From positions 1,922,001-1,986,000 of the forward strand of contig JAHQRK010000001.1 of assembly GCA_019828595.1 (NCBI GenBank): a stretch of DNA of 64,000 bases, read 5' to 3'. This document shows positions 22,402 through 32,721 of the stretch, piece after piece. Each line of letters opens with the position of its first letter. Positions within the stretch are counted from its first letter, which is position 1. The position numbers and the translations under genes are program-made. Source of the stretch: Aphanomyces cochlioides. Its lineage: Eukaryota; Oomycota; Saprolegniomycetes; Saprolegniales; Verrucalvaceae. The notes beneath the pieces are model-generated. The model had not been told where the DNA came from. It did not search any database and worked only from the letters and a program-made list of their open reading frames with translations.

Positions 22402-22466
22402 GAGCCGGATAAAATATATTTATCCGGATACTCGGATGATATGTTTATCCGGAAATTGTAGTTGGA
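22402..22466. repeat. TCCGGATAA motif cluster upstream of TTL-like gene 1
   Basis: Three or four copies or near copies (GCCGGATAAA, TTATCCGGATAC, TTATCCGGAAA) within 65 bases, starting just outside the first possible start codon of the minus-strand TTL-like gene 1. The cluster abuts the left end of the Harbinger element. Confidence 0.6.
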
Positions 22467-22632
22467 TAAGGGCGGGTCTGGCTGCCACACAAAACAAAAT
22501 GTCATAAGCCGTTGAGTTTTGACAACACAATTTCGTAAAATACAGTCAAAATATCCCAATTCAAAACATGAGATAATTTGACGATCTGTCTGGCGTCAAT
22601 GGCGCTTTCGCGCACTTTTTCCATTCTGCACA

Positions 22633-23342
22633 ATGAATCGCCTCCTCGTGCTCGTGTTCCTCCGACGAATCTTCAACAACAGACGACGCCTTGTGAGCCT
22701 ACACGCCTTGAGGTATCATTACATGGCATTCATATACAAGACTCCCAAGCGAATGTCTATGCTGTCGGGCGCCATGTGGATGAGAGAGAAAATTATGGGA
22801 AATGAAGAGGCTTTTGTTGCGAACTTTCGAATGAGTCGCGAAGTATTCATTGCTTTGCGCCGTGAGCTTGTCGAAAACGGTGACATTCGCGACTCCCCCA
22901 TTGTCAGTGCAATTGAACAACTTGAAATGTTTCTTTACTTTGTCGGACACCACTATTATCAACTCGGTACCATCTTAAAGAGTTTGCTCGAGGAAGTTCG
23001 AGACCACAGACAAAAGAAGAGTTGTTCAGTTTGCGTCATGCACAGGTCAGAAATGTCATTGAACGTATCTTTGGTGTGATGATGATGCGATTTCCTGTGC
23101 TTTGTCACCCAGTGAAATACAGCTACAATTTTCAGGTGAAGCTTGTCATAGCATTGTGTGGTTTGCACAACTTTGTCCGCCTCCACTCAACGGAAGACGA
23201 TCATTTTTTTCATCAAGCCATTCAAGAATTGCGTCGACAAAACAGTCTCCCCATGGAAGAAGGTGACGAGCCCACGCATAACCTCGAAACCGAGGGTACC
23301 GAGGCAAAAGCTTGGCGCGATGATATCGCCAGTGCGATGTGA
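22633..23342 (+). pseudogene. Harbinger (HARBI1-like) transposase, internally deleted
   Basis: The N-terminal part reads ANFRMSREVFIALRRELVEN and the C-terminal part has SSRPQTKEELFSLRHAQVRN followed by VIERIFGV, the strongly conserved end of the DDE_Tnp_4 domain. The two lie in different frames and the middle of the catalytic domain, with most acidic residues, is missing. It cannot make an active enzyme. Part of the element at 22470-24565. Confidence 0.85.
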
Positions 23343-23431
23343 AATCAATACAAAGAAACTCTTCGACGACGTAGACGTAGATCATAGTTATTCCACGAAT
23401 TAACTCCACGACAAATCAAATGCTCTGACTT

Positions 23432-24312
23432 TCAGCCCGCTTTTTGCAATTCAATTTTACGTCGAAGCCAAGCAATTTGAATATCACCACTCATTTCAAG
23501 AAACATCGAGGCTCTTGAATCATTCGCAATCACATCCATGGCCAAAAGCATGTCATCCATGCTCAGACACTCAGTAAATTCAGATTGCAGAAGCTTCGTT
23601 GCCTTACCAGAAGCTGAAATCGACTCCACTTGAGAGGTTTGAAGTAATTCGGTCAGTATATTGAGCTCACGAGAGATGTTGTCATTTGTGTCTTGAATAT
23701 TCTGCGCCATGATTGAGGCAAGTGACTTTCGCTGTCGTTTAGCTAGTCTTGATGAGCTCTGGGGGTAGTGCTTCTGATTTGTGAAATGCCTTCATTTTGG
23801 CGCTCATTGTTTTCATCCAGTTCATGCAAAGAGCTTGTCTCGCTATCGATTTCATCCGCACATTCGAAGTCTTCCAACTCGGCTTCGTCGCTGGTGTTTG
23901 TCGACAGGGCTCTCGATCCAGTTGCCAATGTGCCACCATATAGTGTTTCGCACAGGAAAAACGCTGGAAAACGTTTGCCGCGCCACTTTTTCACCTCGCG
24001 TGATTTGTTTTGAAGAAAGGCATCCTAGGTTGTGTCTTGGCAAACTACCATGCATGTCGATGCTTCAAATCCCATTCCTGATGCGTTGGCCATGCTCGAG
24101 ACGACTCTGAAAGCGCTTTTGAGAATATCGTTTCTTGACTTCAACTGGGCCATTTTGAACTGTCTCTCGTCGCCTCTATCATTGTTGAGTGCTTTTAGCG
24201 CTGCGCACCGCGCTTCCTTCTTGAAACCATTGTTTGATCGTTTTCCTAAAACGTTCGCTTGGTGGATCATCTCCTTGAGCCAGATCGCATCACGCTCTTC
24301 CGTCCAGATCAC
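23432..24312 (-). pseudogene. Harbinger Myb/SANT-like DNA-binding protein, broken
   Basis: The minus strand begins WTEERDAIWLKEMIHQAN and continues SGMGFEASTCMVV, a Myb/SANT-like (trihelix-type) domain that accompanies Harbinger transposases and helps bind the element ends. The same frame then meets a TAG near 24023-24025, where relatives have a Trp, and continues as DAFLQNKSREVKKWRGKRFP and an acidic region. Further downstream the frame shifts before the C-terminal segment (DDMLLAMDVIANDSRASMFL). At least two lesions make it non-functional. Confidence 0.75.
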
Positions 24313-24611
24313 CGTGTTGCAGAGAGTGTTGAAGGAAATGCGATTGTGCGCGTGAATTCAAAATCACAGAAAGAAAAAAAGCTGGTTGAAGCAGCTTTTT
24401 ATTTTATTCCATATTTGACTCAAATGGTAAAAAAATATTCCATTAATTTATAGAGAAGGTGCAGCCAGACAGTGCAAAATCCAACTTTCCTGTTCGGCAG
24501 AAATTTTTCTAAAAACGGTGAAATTGGCCCAAAAATGGCATTTTTGGTGGCAGCCAGACCCGCCCTAAATTGAATTTTAGCAAATGGCGCCAAGGCCGAC
24601 AAGGTCTTAAT

Positions 24612-25193
24612 CAGACCCTGGGAAAAAATGATTCTATTTAAATAGCAATCAATTTTTGACAGAAAATTACTTATTTATGAACGTGACAAAAAAATATATT
24701 TACTTTTAATACTTTATAAAGAAACAATTTATTTATTATAACAGTATATAATTTTTAAGATACTGCCGATGCGTACATGGATTGCCGCTTCATACAGCCT
24801 ACTTCAAACCTGTGCGAGCGACTCTTTTCGTTGTCTAAGTTTGCGCTCAGTGATCGCCGCCGCGGCATATTGCCTCAGAACTTCGAGTCTCAAATGTTCC
24901 TCAATGCAATTAGGGAAATTTGGGGCCTCACCGACGTGGATGAAGCCATCAAGCAGGGAAATTTTCAAAGTTAGATTTACAGTGTAGCACTAACATCTAA
25001 CGCGACTTCCATTGTGTATGAACTTGATCGGGCTTTTTTTTTCGACTTCTTTCCTGCCGCGTGCAAAGAAAGTAACTTATCTGACAGGATGCGCTGTAAA
25101 AATAACTTTATCTTGTGACCGCACTGATGCCATGAATATATTTATTCTTCGCAGTCAAGGAATAGGTAGTAAATACGATTTTCCCAGGGTCTG
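24612..25193. mobile_element. hAT-type DNA transposon relic, 582 bp
   Basis: Terminal inverted repeats CAGACCCTGGGAAAA (24612-24626) and its complement (25179-25193) are flanked on both sides by the identical 8-base sequence GTCTTAAT (24604-24611 and 25194-25201), the target-site duplication length of hAT elements. The interior is AT-rich and keeps only the C-terminal piece of a transposase. It inserted only about 40 bases from the right end of the Harbinger element. Confidence 0.92.
24777..24974 (+). pseudogene. hAT transposase C-terminal dimerisation fragment
   Basis: Reads FIQPTSNLCERLFSLSKFAL then SDRRRGILPQNFESQMFLNA, which matches the conserved hAT C-terminal region (PTSxxxERLFS, then an LxP..xE..xFL helix). 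There is no catalytic core and no upstream coding sequence. The fragment lies between the terminal repeats of the 582-base element. Confidence 0.8.
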
Positions 25194-25201
25194 GTCTTAA
25201 T

Positions 25202-25755
25202 GCAAGTACTAAACTTGATCAACTCAGCCGGAGAGGAATGCTCGTCGATCGATGAATCAAAAAGGGATATTGTCCTTTTCAGTGAAATGTGGACTTGGCA
25301 GGTCATTGGCCAAATCGCATAGCAATCGACTATGCTAAATTTAATATGAAATATTGTATAGTATACAAAGTTATGTACAATTTCTTCCTAGCAATGCTAC
25401 CTGCATCCCAGAATACCGTCATGCATGATTTCTACGCCCAATACAACCTCGCTATGAAGCGTCAAGACGCCGCGCGTATCTTCCGCGAGTCAGCGTCCAT
25501 CATGGCCTTTCCCCACGGCCTTTCCCAAGACATATAATTAAAGTGATTTGATTGGTCAAAATATTGAAAATACTGATATATGATTGGCTAGTCGATTGCT
25601 AAGTCGATTCGATTCGACAGCCCAGTCCAATTTGGAATCGAATGCATAATACGAAGAAAATGATGCTTTGAACACTCTCTGCCTGAATCGTCAAAGCTTC
25701 CTTCTTCGATCGTTTTGCTCTTTCTGTGGGAAGTCCACCAGTTTTGTAGCGTCCA
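25202..25755 (+). other. Gap upstream of TTL-like pseudogene 2
   Basis: About 550 bases without a recognisable gene. An ATG-containing stretch near 25289-25537 ends AQYNLAMKRQDAARIFRES and FPHGLSQDI, which looks protein-like but matches no family I know and may be a gene relic. The last 100 bases resemble the sequence just upstream of TTL-like gene 3, showing that the promoter was duplicated with the gene. Confidence 0.4.
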
Positions 25756-27500
25756 ATGTTTTCTCCCTCCAAGTTGCTGCTTGTAGCATGGTGCGCGGTT
25801 TCTACCAAGTCTGAGCGCTCGGCGAAAGTATTTCTATTACCTGAAGAGGAGCGCCACCATTTACAACCTGTGCTTGATGCATTTGAAAGCCTCGGTGTCA
25901 AGGAGCTCGATGCGCCTGATGCTTCCTCATGGCATGCTGCAGCCAGGTCTGACCCCTCGAACCACGTCACAAAGTGAATCATCTTCCTGGAAGCCACGCT
26001 ATTGTTTCCAAGCGATATATTTATAACACTCAACTCAAACTCCAAGAACATTTCGGCAAGGAGCATTATGACTTTATTCCGCAGCACTACCGCCTCCCTG
26101 ACGGGCGTGAACAATTTATAGATGCATTTCGAAGACTGTCAAACTCAAGTGGCATTGATACAAAGCCTGATGATCCCAACTATCGCCGACTGTGGCTCAT
26201 CAAGAACCAACAACATCGAGGCATTCATTTTTTCAGCGGTTTGGATCAACTGAGCCAATATATGACGACGAACGATATGGTCGCCCAATACATTGAACCG
26301 CTTTTGATATCTGGACATAAATTTGACATTGGTCTCCACGTCCTGATTGCGTGAATTGATCCACTACGGGTGTACATTTACCAAAACGCAGTGCTGCGCT
26401 TTTGCAAATTGAAATATCCTACAAGCTTTAACGACAGCTCTCCACTCGAGTCGTATGTCGTTGAAGATTACCTACCGCCATGCTTCGGCAATATCTTGCT
26501 CAAATCAACATTGATCCTGGTCAGTTTCAAAAGGACATCTACGGAGCTGTTGTCAAGCTCATTGCGGGCAACCGTGATCACTTCAAACGTATGCAGAGAC
26601 GTTTTCGCCAAGAATGTCAGCAGCCTGGCGCAAACAACTTTTTCGAAATGTGCCGCTTCGACTTCATGGTCGATGACAAAGGTAAGCCATGGTTGATGGA
26701 GGTGAATCAGTCGCCTACTCTTGCCCCCAAAATTTTCGCTTCAGGAAATGACGCTAAAGCGAAGGAGAACATTGTTAATGATCTTCTTCGCATGATTGGC
26801 ATCCAGTCACCGGCTGAAGCAATGCGTCGAAACAAAATCTTTCAAGTATTAATACGCCACTCTCATTTATTCCCTGACTTAAAAGTAGGTAAATGACAAC
26901 TACTGCGATCCAAAATGTCATGACATGGAGAGGATATATGACATGATGTGCTGGAGCTGTCCTGGATGGCTGACATCTGCTGAGACCGACGTATTATACC
27001 AGTCTGCAGTGGAGTATTTGAGGCGTGGACGCTACAAGTTAATATTCCCCACAGCCGACGATGCCCACGTTCCATTCTTGGATGGGGGAAGAACTTCTTA
27101 TGACATAGCGTTCTCCAGATATATTCAATCGCTTGCCAAAGAAAAGCTCGACTTAAACCCATCCGTCGTCTGCTCGAGAAGTGATCATTGCTCCACACAT
27201 GGCATCTGTGTGAATGGCCAGTGCATTTGTGACTCTGGTTTCGAAGGACTCGTATGCGCTGAAGTGGTTCTTCCTCTTGATCTCGATATTTCCCGAGTGA
27301 AGAACCCAAACAGTTCGATTGACAAACTGAAGAATTTCCACTCGGCCAATCTGCGTGTTGTTGGTGCAGCGACAACGCCTCATGATACTTCCACCTTGGC
27401 AATCGTTTACCTCGCTATTGGCATCACACTTGTCTTTGGTGCAATTTATATCATCGCCAAGTTGTTCAAATGCAAGCGAAGGACTGCGAAAGAGCAATAA
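25756..27500 (+). pseudogene. Secreted TTL-fold/EGF membrane protein 2, pseudogene
   Basis: A clear paralogue of the gene at 27830 with the same order: signal peptide (MFSPSKLLLVAWCAVS), TTL-like domain (KFDIGLHVLIA, DFMVDDKGKPWLMEVNQSP), Cys linker, EGF module (CVNGQCICDSGF) and TM helix. Three lesions break the first exon: a deletion with frameshift near 25945-25975, an in-frame TGA at 26352-26354 where gene 3 reads TCG, and a deletion of roughly 80 bases near 26482 that removes the segment after YLPP and shifts the frame. The 3' exon (26893-27500) is still open and its splice acceptor intact, so the decay is recent. The active-site residues themselves are still present. Confidence 0.88.
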
Positions 27501-27829
27501 CATTATGATGGACTTCCACTCTTCTAATCCAAGTGCTGTCGTTGACAATCAAAAGATTTCGTTGATATCAACATACATTGCACTCGGACTCCCGATTGAT
27601 CTTGGCTGACGGGGTGGAATATCACAAGTGTCCCTCAAACGATTTCGGCATTTATACCTCGAAGCTCAAGGTAATGGCTGTAACCATTAGAAGCCTTTCT
27701 AGACTACATTTCGGCGTAGACCACCACACAACAAAGAGCCGAAGGATAGCACCACGAAGCGTCAAAACTTCTTTTTTCGATTGTTTTGTCCACAAGATGA
27801 ACGGCAGTCTGACATTTTTGTGACGTCCC

Positions 27830-29685
27830 ATGGTTTCTCGATGGACATGGCTGGTAGTGTCATGGTGTGTGGTGTCAACCAAGCCCCTCCGCTCCAGTAA
27901 AGTCTTTCTGTTGCCCGAAGAGAAGTGTCATCATTTGGGACCTGTCCTTGGTGCGTTTGACCGCATTGGCGTCAATGAGCTGGAAGGAAACGATGCGACG
28001 GCGTGGGGAGCTGCAGCCAGCACAGATGAATTCGACATTGTATGGAGTTACGAGTACACAGACTTTGGAGCATTGGGACCTCTTGCGTCACGCCATAAAG
28101 TGAACCATCTCCCTGGCAATTATGCGATTGTCTCGAAAGGACACGTCTACAGTTCACAGCTGAGCCTTCAACAGCGATATGGCAAGGAGCATTTTGACTT
28201 TATCCCACAACAATATCGTCTTCCAGACGAGCGCGACCAATTCCTAGCAGCGTTTGACACCGCAAATGTTGACACAAAACCCGGAGATAGCAACTATGGT
28301 CGGCGATGGCTTATCAAGAACCAAAACCATCGGGGCGTTCACTTTTTCAGCGGTTTAGATCAACTCAACAAGTACATGACAACGAACGATATGGTCGCTC
28401 AATGTATCGAGCCGCTCTTGATCTCTGGCCACAAGTTTGACATTGGTCTCTACGTCACGATTGCATCGGTGGATCCACTGCGAGTTTACATTTACCAGAA
28501 CGCCTTGCTGCGCATGTGCAAGTTGAAATATCCGACAGATCTGAACGACACAGCCCCCCTCGAGTCTTACGTCGTCGACGATTACCTTCCTCCATGGGAA
28601 ATACCCGACTTGAAACCTTTCTACGACGAGCTTCCATCGATTCATTCGGAGGGAACAAGTCATTTTGCAGTGCTGAAGCAATATCTCACTCTACTCAACA
28701 TTGATCCAGATCAATTCCAAAATGATATATACGGCGCTGTTGTCAAGCTCATCACTGGTAACCGTGATCATTTCAAGAGGATGGAAGCAACGTTTCGCCA
28801 AGAGCACAAGCAGCCTGGACGCGGCAACTTCTTTGAAATGTACCGCTTTGACTTCCTCGTCGATGACAAAGGAAAGCCGTGGCTCATGGAAGCGAATCAA
28901 TCGCCCAACCTCGCGCCGAAGTTCTTTGAATCTGGCACTGATGCCAAGATGAAGGAGAACATCGTGTATGATCTACTTCACTTGATCGGCATCCAGTCGC
29001 CAGCTGAAGCGATGCATCCTAATAGCATCTTTCAAGTACGTCCTTCTCCATTATGACGCTTGACAAGTCTGTCTAGGCGGATGGCAAATATTGCCACTCG
29101 AAATGCCAAGACACCCAGCGAATCTACGACATGACCTGTTGGCGGTGTCCTGGATGGTTCTCGCCTCCTGAAGCCGACATCTTGTACGAATCTGCCATGG
29201 AATTCTTAAGACGTGGTCGCTTCAACTTGGTTTTCCCGACACTAGACGACGCCTACGTTCCATTCTTGGACGGTGGAAGAACTACTCATGATATTGCATT
29301 CTCGAGATATGTTCAATCACTCGCCGAGGAAAAGCTTGCCTTGAATGATGCCATCGTTTGTGCCAGTAGCGGTCCTTGCTCCTTGCACGGCAATTGTGTC
29401 AATGGCCAGTGCGTTTGCGATACTGGTTTCCAAGGACTCTTGTGCGCCGATACGGTCAACCGTCTTGATCTCAATCTGCCCAAAGTGAACAACTCCAACA
29501 GTCTCAAGGATGATCTCGAGAAGTTCCACTCCGCCAATCTACGTGTCGTTGGTGCTGCAGCTCCCCAAAATACGTCCAACTTGGCGATTGTCATCCTCGT
29601 CGTTGGCAACACCGTTGTCGTCACTGCGATTTACGTCGTCGCCAAGTTTATGAACTGTAAGAAAGGCACTGTTAAGGAGCATTAA
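27830..29685 (+). CDS. Secreted TTL-fold/EGF membrane protein 3, predicted ATP-grasp ligase
   Basis: 604 residues in two exons (intron 29036-29076). The order is: signal peptide (MVSRWTWLVVSWCVVS); TTL-like ATP-grasp domain, about residues 25-390; a Cys linker (YCHSKC...CWRCPGW); one EGF module with six Cys (CASSGPCSLHGNC then VNGQCVCDTGF); a TM helix (NLAIVILVVGNTVVVTAIYV); and a short basic tail. The nucleotide-site landmarks of TTL enzymes are present: IKN plus HRG, EPLLISGHKFDIGLYV, DPLRVYIY and KPWLMEANQSP. One usual Arg is Gly (KFDLR to KFDIG). Known TTL proteins ligate amino acids to tubulin in the cytosol; this one should face the secretory lumen or outside, so tubulin is an unlikely substrate. 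The real substrate is unknown. Confidence 0.9.
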
Positions 29686-29856
29686 TCAATTGAAACCATC
29701 CTTCTTCTGGTGGATCTGCCTTAAGGCTCCCATGAGCCGAACTTCCATGGCGGAGAGGTCATTGATGTACCCTGGGGGTCCTTTCGTCATGGCAGTTGGG
29801 TTCCATCCGGATATGGTTCGAGCCATCCATTGAACTCTGAATTTCTCTCGTCGATC

Positions 29857-30751
29857 ATGCCAGCTCGACCTCGACCTTGCCTTCCTCTCTCTCCAGGACG
29901 ATTGAAGATCCATGACAATACGTTCATGACGAGCTCTAGTAGCCTTGCAGATGATCCCTTGGCATTGATTGTCATCAATGGCATCGGTCTCGTCTCGAGC
30001 TTCGATCATCTGTGGAAGAATGCCAAGATCACAGTGTGCGCTGACGGTGGAGCAAACAAACTCTACGATTACATTCAAAAGGACAGCACGACGAGGACAT
30101 ATGTGCCGCAGTATGTCAAAGGTGACTTGGACTCAATTCGACCGGACGTTGCGTCGTATTTCGAGACGCTCGGGACACAAGTCATCAAGGACCCAGATCA
30201 GGATTCGAACGATTTGGACAAATGCCTCTCCCTCCTGCAGAACCTCCAAGAAGATGTCAAGGCCACCGAAGCGAGCAACACTCCAGCCAAGCTGAACGTG
30301 CTTGTTGTTGGAGCCATGGGCGGTCGATTCGATCAAGAAATGCAGAACATCAACGCCCTATTTCAATGGTGCGTCTCCTTATTCATTTTATCGTGAGGTG
30401 TTTTTCAAGGTCTTCCATCTTTGACCGCATGACTCTGGTATCGGACTCGACTTCTGCCACGTTGTTAGTTCCTGGAAAGCATTCCATTCGACCAAATTTC
30501 ACCGTGGAAGGCCGAACTTGCGGGCTCATACCGATTGGTAAGCTCACTCGTTATCTACGTACCACTAAGATTTTTTTCTAGGCGGTCCTTGCAAGAGCCT
30601 CACGACTAATGGACTCAAGTGGAACTTGACCAACCATGAGACTTTCTTTGGCGGTTTAGTGAGCACGTCAAACCATGTCTTGGGCGACGAAGTTCTCGTC
30701 GAAACGTCCGATCCTTTGGTCTGGACGACAGAGCTTAAAGCTGAGGAATAG
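29857..30751 (+). CDS. TPK1: Thiamine pyrophosphokinase
   Basis: Transfers pyrophosphate from ATP to thiamine to make thiamine diphosphate. Three exons (introns near 30370-30410 and 30538-30581) read through in phase. The motifs [44 protein letters not shown] and GAMGGRFDQ in the first domain, and [19 protein letters not shown] in the C-terminal thiamine-binding domain, are all typical of eukaryotic TPK. The first ATG of the long frame is at 29857 ([16 protein letters not shown]); translation from the ATG near 29926 would also retain the whole domain. The gene is complete, and nothing suggests recent transfer. Confidence 0.95.
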
Positions 30752-30988
30752 AATGTGCTGTCAACTCACTTCCAGCTCATTTCGTTGCTCTCCCAAATGT
30801 CCAAAAACACCCCCAAAGAAGGTCCACAGGCAAAGCAACCATCCTGCACGTTCCAGATACCTTAGAGTTACTGGGGAGCCAACGTAATGGCGTAATTCAT
30901 GCTTGGAAACGGCAATCGGCTCCCATGAGAGGTGGAGATGCCTCTGCCATGCTTGTTGACGTCTTCAACCTTGAAGTGGTAGAAAAAT

Positions 30989-31020
30989 GGTCCGGATAAT
31001 CATTTGAAATCCGGATAATG
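30989..31020. promoter_or_regulatory. Paired TCCGGATAAT motif before copper transporter gene
   Basis: Two direct copies of TCCGGATAAT (30991-31000 and 31010-31019), 19 bases apart and 50-80 bases upstream of the ATG at 31071. The stretch between the TPK stop and this site holds no other feature that I can support. A regulatory role is inferred from position and recurrence only. Confidence 0.45.
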
Positions 31021-31070
31021 TAGGGAACATGACCGAATTGGATTAGTACAGGTCACCCAAAGCTTGGACC

Positions 31071-32473
31071 ATGGGAAGAATCGCCACGTTGATCGCGCTT
31101 CTCGCCTCTCTCTCTTTAGCACACGACCATGGATCGATGGGATCAATGCCAGCATCCATGGGAAGCAGTGGGGACGGGAAACACTGCCCTATTTGCAATA
31201 TGGACGTGGAGTCCGATTGGTTTGTCTTGATGAAACACGGCCAGAAAATCAACTCATGCAGCATGACCGATGGGTCGCAGTTTCGTCTGGGGGTAAATGC
31301 CTTTTCCCACGCAGCTCGCATTGGCGCGACGATGGTACGTTTGACCCTTTGTAAGAAGTGCTAACTTCTGTTTATCCGTGCATAGAAAGACATCACGTCG
31401 AATCCCAAGTGCGATGCTTCCTGCCCTGAATGTAGCACAGGCAACGTCATGGATCCAATCTCTGGCGACAAAGTGACAGATGCGAATTTTAAGTTTTTGT
31501 GCTTCAATCGAGGACAGAGGCTCTACTTCAGTTCAGAGGCTACGAAAGAGCAGTTCATCACAGGCATGAACTCTCATCCAGTACGAACCGATCATGTGCC
31601 TTTCGACGATCATGACACTGCCCCCTGTAGTACTTTGGCGTGGACAAATTAGTTTGCGGAGGCCAGCCATGTCCTGATAGTTTCCAATTGCCGCAAGTTT
31701 CACATGCAGACTCCCCTTCTCCACCTTTCTGCACAGGGTCTTCGGTCATGTTTTCAGGGTTCCAATCTTCTGCTGGTGGCACTTGCGTCAAACTCTTCTT
31801 TCAGTCGTGGATCCTCGACACACCCTTGAAGTACGCTCTTGGTGTAATCGGCGTCTTTATTCTGCCTCTCATGAACGAGTATTTTGTCTCGTACCGCGAG
31901 GACATTCGCATGAAGTTTGTCAAGACCAAGTCGAGGTAAGAATTTCACACAGAACGTCATCCAATGCATTGTAGTCGCTACCAAGGCTGGAGCAAGACTT
32001 CACGCAAGTTGATACTAACTCTGCTGTACATGGCCCAAATGACACTGGCCTACTTTGCAATGTTGGTTGTGATGGTCTACGACACGATTCTCTTCTTTTC
32101 ACTCATCCTTGGCTTTGGCGTTGCATTTGCGTGGTTCAAGAGCGAGAGAAGTCTTGGGCTCAAGTCAACTGCAATGATGCGAGCCACCTGGCGGTTTGAC
32201 GAATCCGAGTACTTGACCGTGCTCAGCGTCGACGGCATGATGTGCATGCAAAACTGCGGCAGCACCGTCCAATCTGCTCTCGAGCGTGTGGCTGGCGTCA
32301 AGCACGTCTACATTGGCTTTAGCGAAAAGTGTGCGTACGTTTCTGGCTCAGCGTCCACCGATATGCTCGTTCAAGCTGTCGAGGCTGTTGGGTTCGACGT
32401 GCGCGTGCTACGACGACCTCGATCGGACTCGGATGCCTCTGCGCACTACGGCAGCAACTCGCATCTCGCGTAA
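31071..32473 (+). CDS. Chimeric Ctr-type copper transporter with luminal Cys-rich domains and C-terminal HMA
   Basis: Four exons (introns near 31334-31385, 31581-31630 and 31937-31974) give about 420 residues. Signal peptide MGRIATLIALLASLSLA; a His/Met-rich start (HDHGSMGSMPASMGSS); a CPICNMDV domain and a second domain with MDPISGDKV, NFKFLCFNRGQRLYFSS that resembles YHS/TRASH-type metal sites; MFSGFQ; then a three-helix Ctr core with the TM2 pattern YMAQMTLAYFAMLVV. The C-terminal cytosolic part is an HMA-like metal-binding domain (GMMCMQNCGSTVQSALERV), with CxxxC instead of CxxC. Ctr proteins import Cu(I) as trimers; HMA domains accept copper. The fusion suggests capture, transport and hand-off in one chain. 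Confidence 0.85.
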
Positions 32474-32487
32474 GACTCTATGTCAAC

Positions 32488-32604
32488 ATGATTTACTTGG
32501 CGTTGCTCATCGTGGCTGCACCTGCGCCGTTGCGCAGCTTGAAAAAATCCCGTGGTGGGATTTCCAAGTGGAATTATCCGGAATATGGTGATGACGAATC
32601 ATAA
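32488..32604 (+). CDS. Possible 38-residue secreted peptide or alternative last exon
   Basis: An ATG at 32488 begins MIYLALLIVAAPAPLRSLKK, a good signal-peptide-like start, and ends KWNYPEYGDDES. Alternatively the last 60 bases are a final exon of the copper transporter: a GT-AG intron from the GTAAGA at its stop codon to ...TTGCGCAG would splice it in frame. Only transcript data can separate these. Confidence 0.3.
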   Translation: MIYLALLIVAAPAPLRSLKKSRGGISKWNYPEYGDDES

Positions 32605-32659
32605 CGCTGTTTGATTGGCGGCCATGGATCTTGTTCACCAATCAAAAGGCTTTATTGGG

Positions 32660-32677
32660 ATATTATCCGGATAATAT
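32660..32677. promoter_or_regulatory. Perfect 18-base palindrome ATATTATCC/GGATAATAT
   Basis: A palindrome centred on TCCGGA, 45 bases upstream of the ATG of the aspartokinase-homoserine dehydrogenase. It is the most symmetrical short member of the recurring intergenic motif. Function is inferred from position. Confidence 0.5.
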
Positions 32678-32721
32678 TTGTCGCCAGGAATCTGGTGTAG
32701 GTTCATTGATCATCAAGCCAA

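Larger units (their letters stand above)
22470..24565. mobile_element. PIF/Harbinger DNA transposon, 2096 bp, inactive
   Basis: Perfect 19-base terminal inverted repeats: GGGCGGGTCTGGCTGCCAC at 22470-22488 and its complement at 24547-24565. A 3-base TAA lies immediately outside each end (22467-22469 and 24566-24568), the target-site length and TWA preference of Harbinger elements. Inside are the two typical genes: a DDE transposase on the plus strand and a Myb/SANT-like protein on the minus strand, both broken. A sequence related to the terminal repeat (gtgcagccagacagtg) occurs again near 24458, a possible subterminal site. It lies between TTL-like genes 1 and 2. Confidence 0.9.

Noticed and set aside
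25599..26114. 171-codon minus-strand frame upstream of TTL-like copy 2
   Set aside because: Antisense to a region clearly homologous to TTL-like gene 3, so it is a shadow.
20467..29685. Calling the TTL-like genes tubulin-tyrosine ligases
   Set aside because: Signal peptides, EGF modules and TM anchors place the domain away from cytosolic tubulin; only the fold is supported.
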